Of a stretch of 64,000 bases of DNA, positions 1 through 9,192 are shown one piece after another (positions within the stretch are counted from its first letter, which is position 1; every line of letters starts with the position of its first letter). Both the position numbers and the translations under genes were made by a program. The notes beneath the pieces are model-generated. The model was not told the origin of the DNA and made no database searches. It was given only the letters and a program-made list of their open reading frames with translations. Origin of the DNA: Corynebacterium timonense (lineage in GTDB: Bacteria > Actinomycetota > Actinomycetes > Mycobacteriales > Mycobacteriaceae); the NCBI RefSeq assembly GCF_900105305.1, contig NZ_LT629765.1, positions 682,001-746,000 of the forward strand. Direction: 5' to 3'.

Positions 1-1
1 C

Positions 2-502
2 GCGCGCGGCATCGAGCTGGGACACATTTTCCAGCTTGGGCGCAAGTACACCGAGGCGATGGACGTACAGATCCTCGACGAGAACGGCAAGCGTGCCACC
101 CCGACGATGGGTTCCTACGGAATCGGTATCTCGCGCATGATGGCGGTTGTGGCGGAGCAGCGCCACGACGAGAAGGGCCTCGTGTGGCCGGCGGCGATTG
201 CGCCCTTCCATGTGCACGTCGCCGTGGCCAACAAGGACGCCGCCGCGCTGGAGGCGGGCGAGCACCTTGTGGAGGAGCTCAGCGCCGCCGGCGTCGAGGT
301 TCTCTTCGATGACCGCCCGAAGGTCTCCCCGGGCGTGAAATTCAAGGACGCGGAGCTTCTGGGGATGCCCTACATCGTGATCCTGGGTCGCGCTTTCTCC
401 GAGGGGAAGGTGGAGCTGCGCATCCGCGGCGGCGAGACTCTCGAGGTGGCGGCCGCGGAGGTCGTCGAGAAGCTGCGCGGCCTTCTCGCCGAGGACCTCT
501 AG
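2..502 (+). CDS. proS: Prolyl-tRNA synthetase, C-terminal part (5' end outside window)
   Basis: ProS charges tRNA-Pro with proline in the cytosol. The reading frame is open from base 2 and gives the last 166 residues. Visible are the end of the catalytic domain ([19 protein letters not shown], then [10 protein letters not shown], the class II motif 3 region) and the C-terminal HGTP anticodon-binding domain (from about [13 protein letters not shown] to [12 protein letters not shown]). The start codon lies outside the window, so length cannot be judged. The stop overlaps by two bases the stop of the convergent lipoprotein gene. The neighbourhood proS / lipoprotein / rimP matches the actinobacterial order. 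Confidence 0.95.
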   Translation, partial: ARGIELGHIFQLGRKYTEAMDVQILDENGKRATPTMGSYGIGISRMMAVVAEQRHDEKGLVWPAAIAPFHVHVAVANKDAAALEAGEHLVEELSAAGVEVLFDDRPKVSPGVKFKDAELLGMPYIVILGRAFSEGKVELRIRGGETLEVAAAEVVEKLRGLLAEDL

Positions 503-1293
503 ACTCGTTGCGCGTGCGCCGCGAACGCGATCGCGGCCTCGCGCCACGGGGCCGACGTCGCGGCGGCCGCCGTCTCGCGCCAGTGGGAGACGAGGGCGGA
601 GTCGAGGCTGTCGACGAGGGCCGCGGCGCTCGCCGCATCGGTCGGCTGCTCGCCCGCGGGCAGCTCGTAGCCGGGCGCGGCAGCAGGCACCTCGCCCGTC
701 GGGTGCAGCAACCGCACGAGGGCGAAGCGGCGCTGACCGGCGGCCGCGCGCAGCTCGTCAATGCGCGCGCCGGTTGCGTCGTCGCTGAACGCGAGGGCGA
801 CGCCGAGCGCGTAATCGAGGGCGTACTCGTGGGCGAGCATGTCGCGCGCAGCGGCGAGGTCGGCCTTGTCTGTGACCTCAGGCGCGAGCAGGTCGACGGG
901 TTCGGTGGCGGTGATGTCGATGGCCTGGGCGACGACGAGGTCGACGGATTCCGCGGGCACCGCTCCCGCCGCTTGCGCGCCCGCGGCGGGAGCGGCGTGG
1001 GCAAGGGCCGCGACGTTGGCGACGCCTGCCGCCTCGCCGGCGCCGCGTTCGACGGCGCAGGACTGCGGCGGCGCGCCCACCTCGTCCGTGCCGCACAGCC
1101 GGGTGATCTCCCCGTAGAGTTGCTCGGCCTGCTCCGCGCGCAGGCCCGCGGCGGGGGCACCGCCGAGGGCCGCCGCGTCCGCCTCGGCCTGCTGGGCGAG
1201 TGTCAGGATCTCCCCGTTCGGGCGCGGGCCCAGCAGCGAGCACGATGCGAGGACCAGGCAGGCAGGCAGCAGCGCAAGGCGGGAGAACTTCAC
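499..1293 (-). CDS. Secreted lipoprotein with DUF4439 ferritin-like domain
   Basis: Predicted 264-residue lipoprotein of unknown function. A GTG start at 1293 gives a short basic N-terminus, a hydrophobic stretch and a lipobox LASC with Cys18 as lipidation site. The Ala/Glu-rich helical remainder, especially the [16 protein letters not shown] and [17 protein letters not shown] segments, resembles the DUF4439 ferritin-like family, which also sits between proS and rimP in mycobacteria. I chose the GTG start because it places the signal peptide at the N-terminus and lies exactly seven bases after a TACGGT hexamer, the arrangement of a leaderless transcript; an upstream in-frame extension of 84 codons would overlap rimP on the other strand. 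Metal binding is unproven. Confidence 0.8.
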   Translation of the reverse strand: MKFSRLALLPACLVLASCSLLGPRPNGEILTLAQQAEADAAALGGAPAAGLRAEQAEQLYGEITRLCGTDEVGAPPQSCAVERGAGEAAGVANVAALAHAAPAAGAQAAGAVPAESVDLVVAQAIDITATEPVDLLAPEVTDKADLAAARDMLAHEYALDYALGVALAFSDDATGARIDELRAAAGQRRFALVRLLHPTGEVPAAAPGYELPAGEQPTDAASAAALVDSLDSALVSHWRETAAAATSAPWREAAIAFAAHAQRV

Positions 1294-1300
1294 CCGCCAC

Positions 1301-1317
1301 ACCGTACACGATAGGCT
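1301..1317. promoter_or_regulatory. Back-to-back -10 elements for the lipoprotein gene and rimP
   Basis: Minus strand: TACGGT at 1301-1306, seven bases before the GTG start of the lipoprotein. Plus strand: TAGGCT at 1312-1317, seven bases before the ATG of rimP. Only five base pairs separate the two hexamers. Both genes lack a ribosome-binding site, so both mRNAs are predicted to be leaderless, and the two promoters should exclude each other. Confidence 0.6.
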
Positions 1318-1324
1318 GTTGCGC

Positions 1325-1873
1325 ATGGCATTTCCCGGAGTCGAGACCCTCACCGAGCTGATCCGCCCCGTCGCAGAGAGAAGGGGCATGGATATCGAAG
1401 ACATTCGCACGGTCAAGGCCGGCAAGAAGTCCCAGGTCGTGGTCTCCCTCGACTCCGATGCGCGCCCCACGCTCGACGAACTCGAGGCGGCATCGAACGA
1501 GATCAGCGAGCTCTTCGACGCCCACGAGGCCGCCGGGGAGATCAACTTCGGCGCCGGCTACACCCTCGAGGTGACCACCCCGGGTGTGGACCTCCCGCTC
1601 ACGCAGCCGCGACACTGGCGCCGCAACCGGGGACGAAAAGTCCTCGTGGGTGAGTCCGCCTACCGCATCGGTGCGCTCGACGAGGACGAGCGCACCGTGG
1701 TTCTCATTGCGTCCGGTGGGAAGGAGCCGACAGTGGAGCTGCGCGCCGTTTCCGATCTCGCGGGAGCGGTGGTAGAAGTTGAATTCAGCAATCCGCCGGC
1801 CGGGGAGACTGAGCTGGCGGGCAAGTCGTTCGACGAGGCCGCCCGCGCGGCCTCCCATGGAGAGGGAGAATAA
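1325..1873 (+). CDS. rimP: Ribosome maturation factor RimP
   Basis: RimP (DUF150 family) assists maturation of the 30S ribosomal subunit in the cytosol. The 182-residue product has the family pattern: an N-terminal alpha/beta domain (ELIRPVAERRGMDIEDIRTV, VVVSLDSDARPTLDELEAAS), the conserved YTLEVTTPGVDLPL segment, then the SH3-like C-terminal domain around RNRGRKVLV. I prefer ATG 1325 over the in-frame TTG two codons upstream, because it begins seven bases after TAGGCT (leaderless). The stop codon abuts the GTG start of nusA, so the two genes are co-transcribed. Confidence 0.93.
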   Translation: MAFPGVETLTELIRPVAERRGMDIEDIRTVKAGKKSQVVVSLDSDARPTLDELEAASNEISELFDAHEAAGEINFGAGYTLEVTTPGVDLPLTQPRHWRRNRGRKVLVGESAYRIGALDEDERTVVLIASGGKEPTVELRAVSDLAGAVVEVEFSNPPAGETELAGKSFDEAARAASHGEGE

Positions 1874-2875
1874 GTGAATATCGACATGCGCGCGCTGCGC
1901 ACTATCGAGCAGCAGCACGGCATCACGGTCGAGGACCTGCTGACCACGATCGCCGAGGCGCTGCTGTGGGCCTACCGCGACAACCGCGACACCCCGCCCG
2001 CGGCGAACGAAAAGGCGCGGATTGACATCGACACCGACACCGGCGACGTCGCTGTCATGCTGAGCACGGTCGATGAGGAAGGCGCCGTCGTTTCCGAGGA
2101 CGACGTCACCCCCGTCAACTTCTCCCGGGTGGGCGCGCTCGCGGTGCGTGATGCGATCCTGCGTCGCATGAAGCAGGCCGAGGCGGGCCGCGCCTTCTCC
2201 GCGTACTCCGACTTTGAAGGCACGGTCGTCTCTGGGGTTGTCCAGCGCGACGTCACCGCCGAGTCGCGCGGCATCATCGTCGTGCAGCTCGGCACCGAGC
2301 AGGACCCGCAGGACGGTATTCTGCTGCCGGCCGAGCAGATCCCGGGGGAGCGCCTCCAGCACGGCGATCGCGTCAAGGCCTATGTCGTGGGAGTGAATAA
2401 GAGCGACCGGAAGGTCCAGGTCCACCTGTCGCGCACCCACCCCGAGCTCGTGCGCGGCCTGTTCGCCCTCGAGGTACCCGAGGTAGCGGACGGCACGGTC
2501 GAGATCGTCTCCATCGCGCGCGAAGCCGGCCACCGCTCGAAGATCGCGGTGCGCAGCACCGTCAAGGGCGTCAATTCGAAGGGGGCGTGCATCGGTCCGC
2601 GGGGCGCGCGCGTTTCGTCGGTGATGCGCGAGCTCGGCGGGGAGAAGATTGACATCATCGACTACTCCGACGACCCCGCCCAGTACGTCGGCAATTCTCT
2701 GGCGCCCTCGAAGGTCGTGCGCGTCGAGGTGTTGGACCGGCAGGCGCAGCAGGCAAAGGTGACGGTGCCGGACTACCAGCTCTCGCTCGCCATTGGCAGG
2801 GAGGGGCAGAACGCCCGGCTCGCAGCGCGGCTGACGGGGTGGAAGATCGACATTCACTCCGACGCGGCGGAGTAG
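1874..2875 (+). CDS. nusA: Transcription termination/antitermination factor NusA
   Basis: NusA binds RNA polymerase and nascent RNA and modulates pausing, termination and antitermination. The 333-residue protein has the actinobacterial layout: N-terminal polymerase-binding domain, S1 domain near residue 115 (FEGTVVSGVVQRD), and two KH domains, one with GACIGPRGARVSSVM and one with LSLAIGREGQNARLAARLTG. It lacks the C-terminal acidic repeats of proteobacterial NusA, as is usual here. The GTG start directly follows the rimP stop and is preceded by a purine-rich AGAGGGAGA inside rimP. It leads the rimP-nusA-ylxR-infB cluster. Confidence 0.96.
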   Translation: MNIDMRALRTIEQQHGITVEDLLTTIAEALLWAYRDNRDTPPAANEKARIDIDTDTGDVAVMLSTVDEEGAVVSEDDVTPVNFSRVGALAVRDAILRRMKQAEAGRAFSAYSDFEGTVVSGVVQRDVTAESRGIIVVQLGTEQDPQDGILLPAEQIPGERLQHGDRVKAYVVGVNKSDRKVQVHLSRTHPELVRGLFALEVPEVADGTVEIVSIAREAGHRSKIAVRSTVKGVNSKGACIGPRGARVSSVMRELGGEKIDIIDYSDDPAQYVGNSLAPSKVVRVEVLDRQAQQAKVTVPDYQLSLAIGREGQNARLAARLTGWKIDIHSDAAE

Positions 2876-2963
2876 GCGCGGGCGGGGCCCTGGGCGGGGT
2901 GCGAGGCGTCGATACGCGCGCTGAGCGGGCAAGTACAAAATCACCGGAAAGTGGCGTAGAGTT

Positions 2964-2969
2964 TACTAT
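2964..2969 (+). promoter_or_regulatory. Possible -10 element in the nusA-ylxR gap
   Basis: TACTAT lies in the 175-bp gap between nusA and ylxR, in a locally AT-richer patch. No good -35 is visible. A small hairpin (CCACG-TTGG-CGTGG, about 2988-3001) follows. It may give ylxR-infB a promoter of their own, in addition to read-through from rimP-nusA. Confidence 0.3.
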
Positions 2970-3050
2970 GGCTTAAAACACGCTGACCACGTTGGCGTGG
3001 GTGAGTAATCGAGCGGGGCGCTGCGAGGCGCATCCCGGGAAAGGACGCGG

Positions 3051-3383
3051 ATGGGTTCACGCGCACGGCACGACGCGTCGCGCACGACACCTGTTCGGAC
3101 CCGGACCTGCATTGCCACCCGCCGCGCGGCGCACGACTCGCAGCTTCTGCGCGTCGTCGCGGACCCCGCGGGGTCCAACCGGGTTCTGGCGGACCCGACG
3201 CGCTCCCTGCCCGGCAGGGGCGCCTGGATCACTCCGACGTGGGAGGCGTTTGAGCTGGCGGAGAACAAGCGGGCGTTTGCTCGCGCACTCCGCATGTCCA
3301 CCCCGGTGGACTTAGGTCATGTACGGACGTACCTCGCGGAACACGCGGGAGACCCACACGAAGTAAGGAAGACCGAACACTGA
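3051..3383 (+). CDS. YlxR family (DUF448) RNA-binding protein
   Basis: Small basic protein of 110 residues of the YlxR/DUF448 family, found almost always between nusA and infB; members bind nucleic acid, and roles in transcription or RNase P function have been proposed. Visible are the RTCIATR segment (RTCIGCR in many homologues), LLRVVADPAG, the GRGAWI turn and the helix AFARALRM. ATG 3051 follows GGGAAAGGACGCGG, a usable ribosome-binding site. Spacing from nusA (175 bp) and to infB (108 bp) is looser than in many genomes. Identity rests on motif and position. Confidence 0.85.
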   Translation: MGSRARHDASRTTPVRTRTCIATRRAAHDSQLLRVVADPAGSNRVLADPTRSLPGRGAWITPTWEAFELAENKRAFARALRMSTPVDLGHVRTYLAEHAGDPHEVRKTEH

Positions 3384-3491
3384 TGAGTACGCAACCATGA
3401 AGCAGCATCAGCGATGAAAGTCATTGACCATACCTAGGGGTCAGTAGCCTGGACGGGCCGCTGCCTCCTAGCACAAACCAAGAGGAGACAC

Positions 3492-6296
3492 GTGCCCGGA
3501 AAGCTACGCGTTCACGAACTGGCAAAACAGCTCGGTGTAACAAGTAAAGAACTGCTCGCCACTCTCAAGGAGCAGGGCGAGTTTGTGAAGACGGCGTCGT
3601 CCACCATCGAACCGCCGGTGGTGAAGAAGATGAGGGAGTTCTACGGCGACACGTCGGGCCAGGGCTCCGCGGAAGGCAAGGAGCGCAAGCAGGCCCCAAA
3701 GCCCGGTGCGCCGAAACCCGGCGCCGCAGCGCCGAAGCCCGGCGCCCCCGCGCCCAGTGCCGCAGCGCCGAAGACCGGCGCCCCGAAGCCTGGCGCTCCC
3801 AAGCCTGGTGCTGCGAAGCCTGGCGCTCCCAAGCCCGGTGCTGCGAAGCCTGGCGCTCCCAAGCCCGGTGCGCCCTCCGCCGGCGCCGCCGCGCCGAAGC
3901 CCGGCGCCCCGAAGCCTGGTGTTGCGAAGCCTGGTGCTCCGAAACCCGCAGCAGCGCCGAAGTCTGGCGCCGCTAAGCCTGGCGCTCCGACGCCGGGCTC
4001 GATGCCTCGCCCGGTGCCCAAGCCCGGTGGCCGTCCCCGTGTGGCCAACAACCCCTTCTCGTCCAACACCGGTGGCCCGCGCCCCGCACCGCGCCCAGGC
4101 GGCGCTAGCGGCGGGCGTGGCCGCGGTGGCCAGGGCGGTTCCCAGGGGGGACCCCGTCCCGGCGGTCAGGGACAGCGCCCAGCGCCGCGGCCGGGTTCGG
4201 GTTCGGGCTCGGGGCGTCGCCCCACGCCGGCTGACATGGCGCCGAACCCGGCGCAGATGCCGGCGAAGGCTGCAGGCGCCGGCCGCGGCGGCCGTGGCGG
4301 CCAAGGCGGGGGCCGCGGGCGCGGCCCCGGCGGCCCCGGTGGCGGTTTCCGCGGGCGCGGCGGGCGCCGCGGCGGCACCGCTGGAGCGTTTGGTCGTCCC
4401 GGTGGCGCGCCCGGTCGCGGCCGCAAGTCGAAGCGGCAGAAGCGGCACGAGTACGAGGAGATGCACGCACCGAACGTCGTGGGCGGCGTGCGTCTTCCCG
4501 ACGGCGGCGGCAAGACCGTCCGCCTGCGCCAGGGCGCGACGCTGAGCGACTTCGCGGAGAAGATCGGGACTGACGCATCGAACCTCGTCCAGGCGCTGTT
4601 CAACCTGGGCGAGATGGTCACCGCAACGCAGTCGGTGCCGGAGGAGACCCTCCAGATCCTGGGTGCGGAGATCAACTACGAAGTCAAGATCGTCTCCCCG
4701 GAGGACGAGGACCGCGAGCTGCTCGAGTCCTTCGACCTGCAGTTCGGCGAGGACGAAGGCGGCGACGAGGACCTCGAGTACCGCCCTCCGGTGGTCTCGG
4801 TCATGGGCCACGTCGACCACGGTAAGACGCGCCTGCTGGACTCGATCCGCCGCTCCAACGTCGGGTCGGGCGAGGCCGGCGGCATCACCCAGGGGATCGG
4901 TGCGTACCAGACCACCGTCGCCCTGGAGGACCAGCCGCGCCGGATTACCTTCCTGGACACCCCGGGCCACGAGGCGTTTACCGCCATGCGTGCCCGCGGT
5001 GCGAAGTCGACGGACTTGGCCATCCTCGTGGTCGCCGCCGACGACGGCGTCATGCCCCAGACCGTTGAGGCGATCAACCACGCCAAGGCGGCGGACCTGC
5101 CGATCGTGGTCGCCGTGAACAAGGTGGATAAGCCGGAGGCCCAGCCGGACAAGATCCGCGGTCAGCTGACCGAGTACGGGCTCGTGCCGGAGGAGTACGG
5201 CGGAGACACCATGTTCATCGACATCTCTGCGAAGCAGGGCACGGGTATCGACGACCTCCTCGAGGCCGTCCTGCTCACCGCGGACGCGGCCCTTGACCTG
5301 CGCGCGAACCCGGACATGGACGCCCAGGGCATTGCGATCGAGTCGAACCTCGACCGCGGCCGCGGCCCCGTCTCCACGGTCATCGTGCAGCGCGGCACGC
5401 TGCGCGTCGGCGACTCCATCGTCGTCGGCGGCAACTACGGCCGCGTGCGCCGCATGGTCGACGAGTGGGGCAACGACGTCGAGGAGGCGGGCCCGTCCCG
5501 CCCGGTCCAGGTGCAGGGCCTCAACGGCGTGCCCGGCCCCGGCGACAACCTGCTCGTCGTCGACGACGACCGCGTCGCTCGCCAGATCGCCGCGCAGCGC
5601 GACGCTCGCATGCGCTCGGCGATGCAGGCACGCACGAAGAAGCGCGTCTCCCTGGAGAACCTGGACCAGGCGCTCAAGGAGACGAGCCAGCTCAACCTCA
5701 TCCTCAAGGGCGACAACGCCGGTTCGGTGGAGGCCCTCGAGGAGGCGCTGCTCAAGATCGAGGTCGACGACGAGGTCGAGGTCAACATCATCGACCGCGG
5801 CGTCGGCGCTGTGACGCAGACCAACGTCGTGCTCGCTGCCGCGTCGGATGCCGTCATCGTCGCGTTCAACGTTCGCGCCGAGGGCAAGGCAACCGAGGAA
5901 GCGAACAACGAGGGCGTGGAGATCCGCTACTACTCGGTGATCTACAAGGTCATCGAGGACGTCGAGAGCGCGCTGAAGGGCATGCTCAAGCCCATCTACG
6001 AGGAGCGCGACCTCGGCACGGCGGAGATCCGCCAGATCTTCAAGGCCTCCGCGGTCGGCCTCATCGCCGGGTGCATGGTCACCGACGGCAAGGTGCGCCG
6101 CAACGCGAAATGCCGCCTGGTGCGCGACGGCAACGTCATCACCCCCGACGCGACGATCGACTCGCTGCGGCGGGAGAAGGACGACGTCACCGAAGTGGAC
6201 AAGGGCTACGAGTGCGGCATGGTGCTGTCCTACCCGGACATCCAGGTCGGCGACGAGATCCAGGTCTACGAGACCGTTGAGGTGCCGCGCACCTAG
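3492..6296 (+). CDS. infB: Translation initiation factor IF-2
   Basis: IF-2 is the GTPase that brings initiator fMet-tRNA to the 30S subunit and promotes 50S joining. The 934-residue protein has an N-terminal IF2_N helix bundle ([19 protein letters not shown]), an Ala/Pro/Lys/Gly repeat region at about residues 69-175, an Arg/Gly-rich segment at about 190-316, a second IF2_N domain near 342 ([17 protein letters not shown]), then the G domain with GHVDHGKT (439-446), DTPGHEAF and NKVDKP, followed by domains II to IV. The GTG start has a good AAGAGGAGACAC site. The disordered N-terminal third is long but such extensions are common in actinobacteria. Confidence 0.97.
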   Translation: MPGKLRVHELAKQLGVTSKELLATLKEQGEFVKTASSTIEPPVVKKMREFYGDTSGQGSAEGKERKQAPKPGAPKPGAAAPKPGAPAPSAAAPKTGAPKPGAPKPGAAKPGAPKPGAAKPGAPKPGAPSAGAAAPKPGAPKPGVAKPGAPKPAAAPKSGAAKPGAPTPGSMPRPVPKPGGRPRVANNPFSSNTGGPRPAPRPGGASGGRGRGGQGGSQGGPRPGGQGQRPAPRPGSGSGSGRRPTPADMAPNPAQMPAKAAGAGRGGRGGQGGGRGRGPGGPGGGFRGRGGRRGGTAGAFGRPGGAPGRGRKSKRQKRHEYEEMHAPNVVGGVRLPDGGGKTVRLRQGATLSDFAEKIGTDASNLVQALFNLGEMVTATQSVPEETLQILGAEINYEVKIVSPEDEDRELLESFDLQFGEDEGGDEDLEYRPPVVSVMGHVDHGKTRLLDSIRRSNVGSGEAGGITQGIGAYQTTVALEDQPRRITFLDTPGHEAFTAMRARGAKSTDLAILVVAADDGVMPQTVEAINHAKAADLPIVVAVNKVDKPEAQPDKIRGQLTEYGLVPEEYGGDTMFIDISAKQGTGIDDLLEAVLLTADAALDLRANPDMDAQGIAIESNLDRGRGPVSTVIVQRGTLRVGDSIVVGGNYGRVRRMVDEWGNDVEEAGPSRPVQVQGLNGVPGPGDNLLVVDDDRVARQIAAQRDARMRSAMQARTKKRVSLENLDQALKETSQLNLILKGDNAGSVEALEEALLKIEVDDEVEVNIIDRGVGAVTQTNVVLAAASDAVIVAFNVRAEGKATEEANNEGVEIRYYSVIYKVIEDVESALKGMLKPIYEERDLGTAEIRQIFKASAVGLIAGCMVTDGKVRRNAKCRLVRDGNVITPDATIDSLRREKDDVTEVDKGYECGMVLSYPDIQVGDEIQVYETVEVPRT
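3696..4020 (+). repeat. Degenerate in-frame repeat encoding Lys-Pro-Gly-Ala units of IF-2
   Basis: This stretch of infB repeats short units that encode variations of PKPGA and AAPKPGAP. The 18-base word AAGCCTGGCGCTCCCAAG occurs three times between about 3786 and 3862, so the repetition exists in DNA as well as protein. Copy number is likely to vary between strains by slippage or recombination without changing the frame. Confidence 0.8.
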
Positions 6297-6324
6297 CGGG
6301 CGTCGATAAGCAAGCAGCAAGCAT

Positions 6325-6365
6325 GGCTCCGCCCCCTCGGGAGCTGACACCGAGGGGGCGGAGCC
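6325..6365 (+). terminator. Strong hairpin downstream of infB
   Basis: A perfect 16-bp inverted repeat (GGCTCCGCCCCCTCGG at 6325-6340 with its complement at 6350-6365) encloses a 9-base loop. No T-run follows, so it may act as a weak or factor-assisted terminator or as a 3' end stabiliser between infB and rbfA. Confidence 0.7.
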
Positions 6366-6397
6366 TCGCCTGTGTCGGGGGGCGTGCGGGGTCGCTG

Positions 6398-6403
6398 TAG
6401 GAT
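6398..6403 (+). promoter_or_regulatory. Putative -10 element for rbfA
   Basis: TAGGAT lies between the infB hairpin and rbfA. It predicts a start of transcription near 6410 and a leader of about 30 bases that contains the AAGGAGATG ribosome-binding site. Confidence 0.4.
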
Positions 6404-6442
6404 GACGGGGAACCGAATTCGCCCGTGCAATAAGGAGATGAG

Positions 6443-6877
6443 ATGGCTGAGAACCCTCGTGCACAACGTTTGGCCAAGCGCATCCAGGAGATCGTCGCCC
6501 GGGCGATCGAACGCCAGGTCAAGGACCGCCGCCTCGAGCTGGTCACCATCACCGATGCGCGCCTGACGGGCGACCTCCAAGACGCCACCGTGTACTACAC
6601 CGTGCGGGGCCGCGACATCAACGACGAGCCCGACTACGATCAGGCGGCTGAGGCTTTGCACCGGGCGCGCGGACAGCTGCGCAAGATCGTCGGCGACGAG
6701 CTCGGGGTGCGTTTCACTCCGACCCTCGCCTTCGAGCAAGATACGGTGCCCGAAGCCTCGGCCCGGATGGAGGAGCTGTTGAGCCGGGCCCGGGAGCGCG
6801 ACGCGGAGCTGGCCAAGCTGCGCGCGAACGCCACCCCGGCCGGCGAGGGCAACCCGTACAAGACAACGGACATCTAA
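6443..6877 (+). CDS. rbfA: 30S ribosome-binding factor RbfA
   Basis: RbfA binds the 30S subunit and aids late 16S rRNA processing, notably in the cold. The 144-residue protein begins with the typical basic segment ([18 protein letters not shown]) and has the KH-like core ([45 protein letters not shown]). AAGGAG eight bases ahead supports ATG 6443. It is separated from infB by a strong hairpin and its own possible -10, and leads directly into the nrnA-like gene (one base between stop and start codons). Confidence 0.95.
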   Translation: MAENPRAQRLAKRIQEIVARAIERQVKDRRLELVTITDARLTGDLQDATVYYTVRGRDINDEPDYDQAAEALHRARGQLRKIVGDELGVRFTPTLAFEQDTVPEASARMEELLSRARERDAELAKLRANATPAGEGNPYKTTDI

Positions 6878-6878
6878 C

Positions 6879-7859
6879 GTGGCAGGACATTTGCAGGGGG
6901 TGCTCTTCCCAGAGCACACGGCCGAGTTCGCCGAGGTCGCGCAGGTGCTCGGCGGCGCGCGCTCCGTCGCCGTGGTCGGCCACATCCGGCCTGACGCGGA
7001 CGCGCTCGGTTCCGCGTGCGGCTTGGCCGCAGGCCTGCGCACCCTGGGCACCGACGCGAGCGTTGTCATCGGCCAGCCCTTCCCGCACCAGCCCAACCTG
7101 GACTCGGTGCCCGGTGTCGGAGAGGTCACCTACACGGACCGGTTGCCCGAGACGGACCTCGTAGTCACCGTCGACTGCGCCTCCGCCGACCGGACGGGCG
7201 CGTTCGCCCCGCAGATTATGGCGGACCCGCACCGGGTGGTTGTCGTTGACCATCACGAGACCAACCCCGGGTTTGGCGGTCACAACCTCGTCGTCATTGG
7301 GGAGTCGACGACCATGCTCGTGCGCGAGCTGTTCGTGCACCTCGGCGTCGTGGTGGACACGGCGATGGCGCATTGCCTCTACGCCGGTCTGGTCACCGAC
7401 ACGGGCAACTTCCGGTGGGGCACCCAGCGGATGCACGTCATGGCCGCAGAGCTTCTGGGCTTCGGGCTGGACACGCGCGAGATCGCGCTGCGGCTGATGG
7501 ACGCGATGAGCGCGCGCGACATGCTGCTGCTCGGCGGTGTGCTCGCGGGAATGGAGCACCACGAGGTGCGCGGCCGCAGGGTTTGTGTGTTCACCATCGG
7601 GGTCGAGGTCCTGAGGGAGATGAGCCAGCAGGCGGTCGAAGCGGTCATCGACTACGCCCGGGCGATTGAGCTTTGCGACGTCGGGGTGGTGCTCAAGGAG
7701 CAGGCCCCCCGCTATTGGAATGTGTCCCTGCGCTCGAGCACCGTCGACGTCTCGCGGGTCGCGCAGCGCCTCGGCGGGGGAGGGCACGTCCCGGCCGCGG
7801 GGCTAAGCGCCTCGGGTGCGCGCGACGACGTGGTGAGGCGGATTCTCAAGGAGGTCTGA
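6879..7859 (+). CDS. DHH/DHHA1 phosphoesterase, NrnA-like
   Basis: Cytosolic manganese-type phosphoesterase of the DHH/DHHA1 family; relatives (NrnA) degrade nano-RNAs and dephosphorylate 3'-phosphoadenosine 5'-phosphate. The 326-residue product shows RPDADALGSA near residue 37, the DHH signature VVDHHETN near 122, and the substrate-binding GGGGHVPAAG near 298 in the DHHA1 domain. The GTG start at 6879 lies one base after the rbfA stop. Position after rbfA is the usual actinobacterial one. Whether it acts on oligoribonucleotides, PAP or cyclic dinucleotide products cannot be told from sequence. Confidence 0.88.
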   Translation: MAGHLQGVLFPEHTAEFAEVAQVLGGARSVAVVGHIRPDADALGSACGLAAGLRTLGTDASVVIGQPFPHQPNLDSVPGVGEVTYTDRLPETDLVVTVDCASADRTGAFAPQIMADPHRVVVVDHHETNPGFGGHNLVVIGESTTMLVRELFVHLGVVVDTAMAHCLYAGLVTDTGNFRWGTQRMHVMAAELLGFGLDTREIALRLMDAMSARDMLLLGGVLAGMEHHEVRGRRVCVFTIGVEVLREMSQQAVEAVIDYARAIELCDVGVVLKEQAPRYWNVSLRSSTVDVSRVAQRLGGGGHVPAAGLSASGARDDVVRRILKEV

Positions 7860-9154
7860 TGAACAGCGACGTGAGCGCTCGTCGCATCCTCGCGCTCGCG
7901 CTGCCGGCGCTCGGCGTCCTCGCCGCGAACCCCCTCTACCTGCAGTTGGACACCGCGGTGGTGGGTCGGCTGGGCACGGACGAGCTGGCGGCGCTGGCCG
8001 CCGGCGCGGCGGTCCAGTCGATCGTGACCACGCAGCTGACGTTTTTGTCCTACGGCACGACGGCGCGGGCGGCGCGCCTCTACGGCTCCGGCAACCGGGC
8101 AGCAGCCGTTGCCGAAGGCGTGCAGGCCTCGTGGGTGGCCAGCGTCGTGGGCGTGGTGCTCGCGGTGCTCGTCGTCGCCCTGGCGCGCCCGCTCGCGCTG
8201 TTTCTCACCAACGACGCAGCGACGGCTGCTCAGGCGGTGCCGTGGATGCGCGTCGCCGCAGTAGGGATCCCTCTGACGCTGCTCATCATGGCAGGCAACG
8301 GGTGGCTCCGGGCTGTGCAGAACACCCGTGTGCCCCTCGTGCTCACGTTGTGTGGCGTCGTCCCGGGCGCGGTGCTGCTGCCGCTTCTTGTTGCGCGTTA
8401 CGGGCTGGTCGGGTCGGCGGTGGCCAACGTGGTCGGCGTGGGCATCACGGCGAGCCTTTTCCTTGCCGCTTTGGTGCGGGAGCACGACGGGCCGTGGGGG
8501 CCGCGGTGGACCGTCATCCGCAGCCAGCTCGTGCTCGGGCGCGACCTCATCCTGCGCTCCCTGTCGTTTCAGGTGTCGCTGCTCGCGGCGGCGGTGGTGG
8601 CCGCGCGTGTCAGCGTGGCGACGCTCGCCGCGCACCAGGTGTTGCTCCAGCTGTGGAACTTCCTCACCCTCGTCCTCGATTCCCTGGCCATCGCCGCGCA
8701 GGCGCTCACGGGGGCGGCACTCGGGGAGGGGAGAGTGGAACGGGCGCGCGAGGTGGGCGCGCGGTGCATCGCTTACTCGCTGCTGTTCGCGTGCGCCCTC
8801 GCGGGGGTGTTTGCTCTCTTCGGTGGGCCCATCCGCGGCATCTTTACGCAGGACGGCGCCGTGCTCGGCGAGCTCGTTGTGCCGTGGTGGCTGCTCATCG
8901 CCATGATCATCGTTGGCGGCGTGGTGTTCGCGCTCGACGGTGTGCTTTTGGGAGCAGGAGACGCAGCGTTTTTGCGCACGCTCACCATGTCGGCGGTGCT
9001 GCTGGGCGCGTTGCCCCTCATCGGTCTGTCCTCCGTCACGGGCTGGGGCCTGGTGGGCATCTGGGTGGGCCAGCTGGCCGCGATTCTCATCCGCCTGGCC
9101 GGGGTGGTGCAGCGCTTCCGGTCGATGAAGTGGGCGCGCACCGGCGCCGCCTAA
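7859..9154 (+). CDS. MATE family efflux transporter (DinF-like)
   Basis: Integral membrane protein of 431 residues with about twelve hydrophobic segments, matching the multidrug and toxic compound extrusion fold; the N-terminal ILALALPALGVLAANPLYLQLDT and VGRLGTDELAALAAG segments are typical of the DinF branch. Such proteins export cationic or other small molecules by ion antiport; the substrate here is unknown. The ATG overlaps the stop of the preceding phosphoesterase (TGATG), with AAGGAGG just upstream, so translation is coupled. The gene order rbfA / DHH / dinF is a conserved actinobacterial arrangement. Confidence 0.9.
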   Translation: MNSDVSARRILALALPALGVLAANPLYLQLDTAVVGRLGTDELAALAAGAAVQSIVTTQLTFLSYGTTARAARLYGSGNRAAAVAEGVQASWVASVVGVVLAVLVVALARPLALFLTNDAATAAQAVPWMRVAAVGIPLTLLIMAGNGWLRAVQNTRVPLVLTLCGVVPGAVLLPLLVARYGLVGSAVANVVGVGITASLFLAALVREHDGPWGPRWTVIRSQLVLGRDLILRSLSFQVSLLAAAVVAARVSVATLAAHQVLLQLWNFLTLVLDSLAIAAQALTGAALGEGRVERAREVGARCIAYSLLFACALAGVFALFGGPIRGIFTQDGAVLGELVVPWWLLIAMIIVGGVVFALDGVLLGAGDAAFLRTLTMSAVLLGALPLIGLSSVTGWGLVGIWVGQLAAILIRLAGVVQRFRSMKWARTGAA

Positions 9155-9192
9155 AGGTCTGCGGCGGGAGTGCTGTGGTAGGCATAGAGGGC

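Noticed and set aside
342-1160. Long Arg/Pro/Ser-rich open frames antisense or out of frame to real genes, for example here and in infB
   Set aside because: These are typical spurious frames in GC-rich DNA; they overlap conserved genes and have no family resemblance.
3504-6464. 986-codon open frame on the minus strand opposite infB
   Set aside because: It is the frame complementary to the IF-2 coding sequence, with low-complexity composition that mirrors it.
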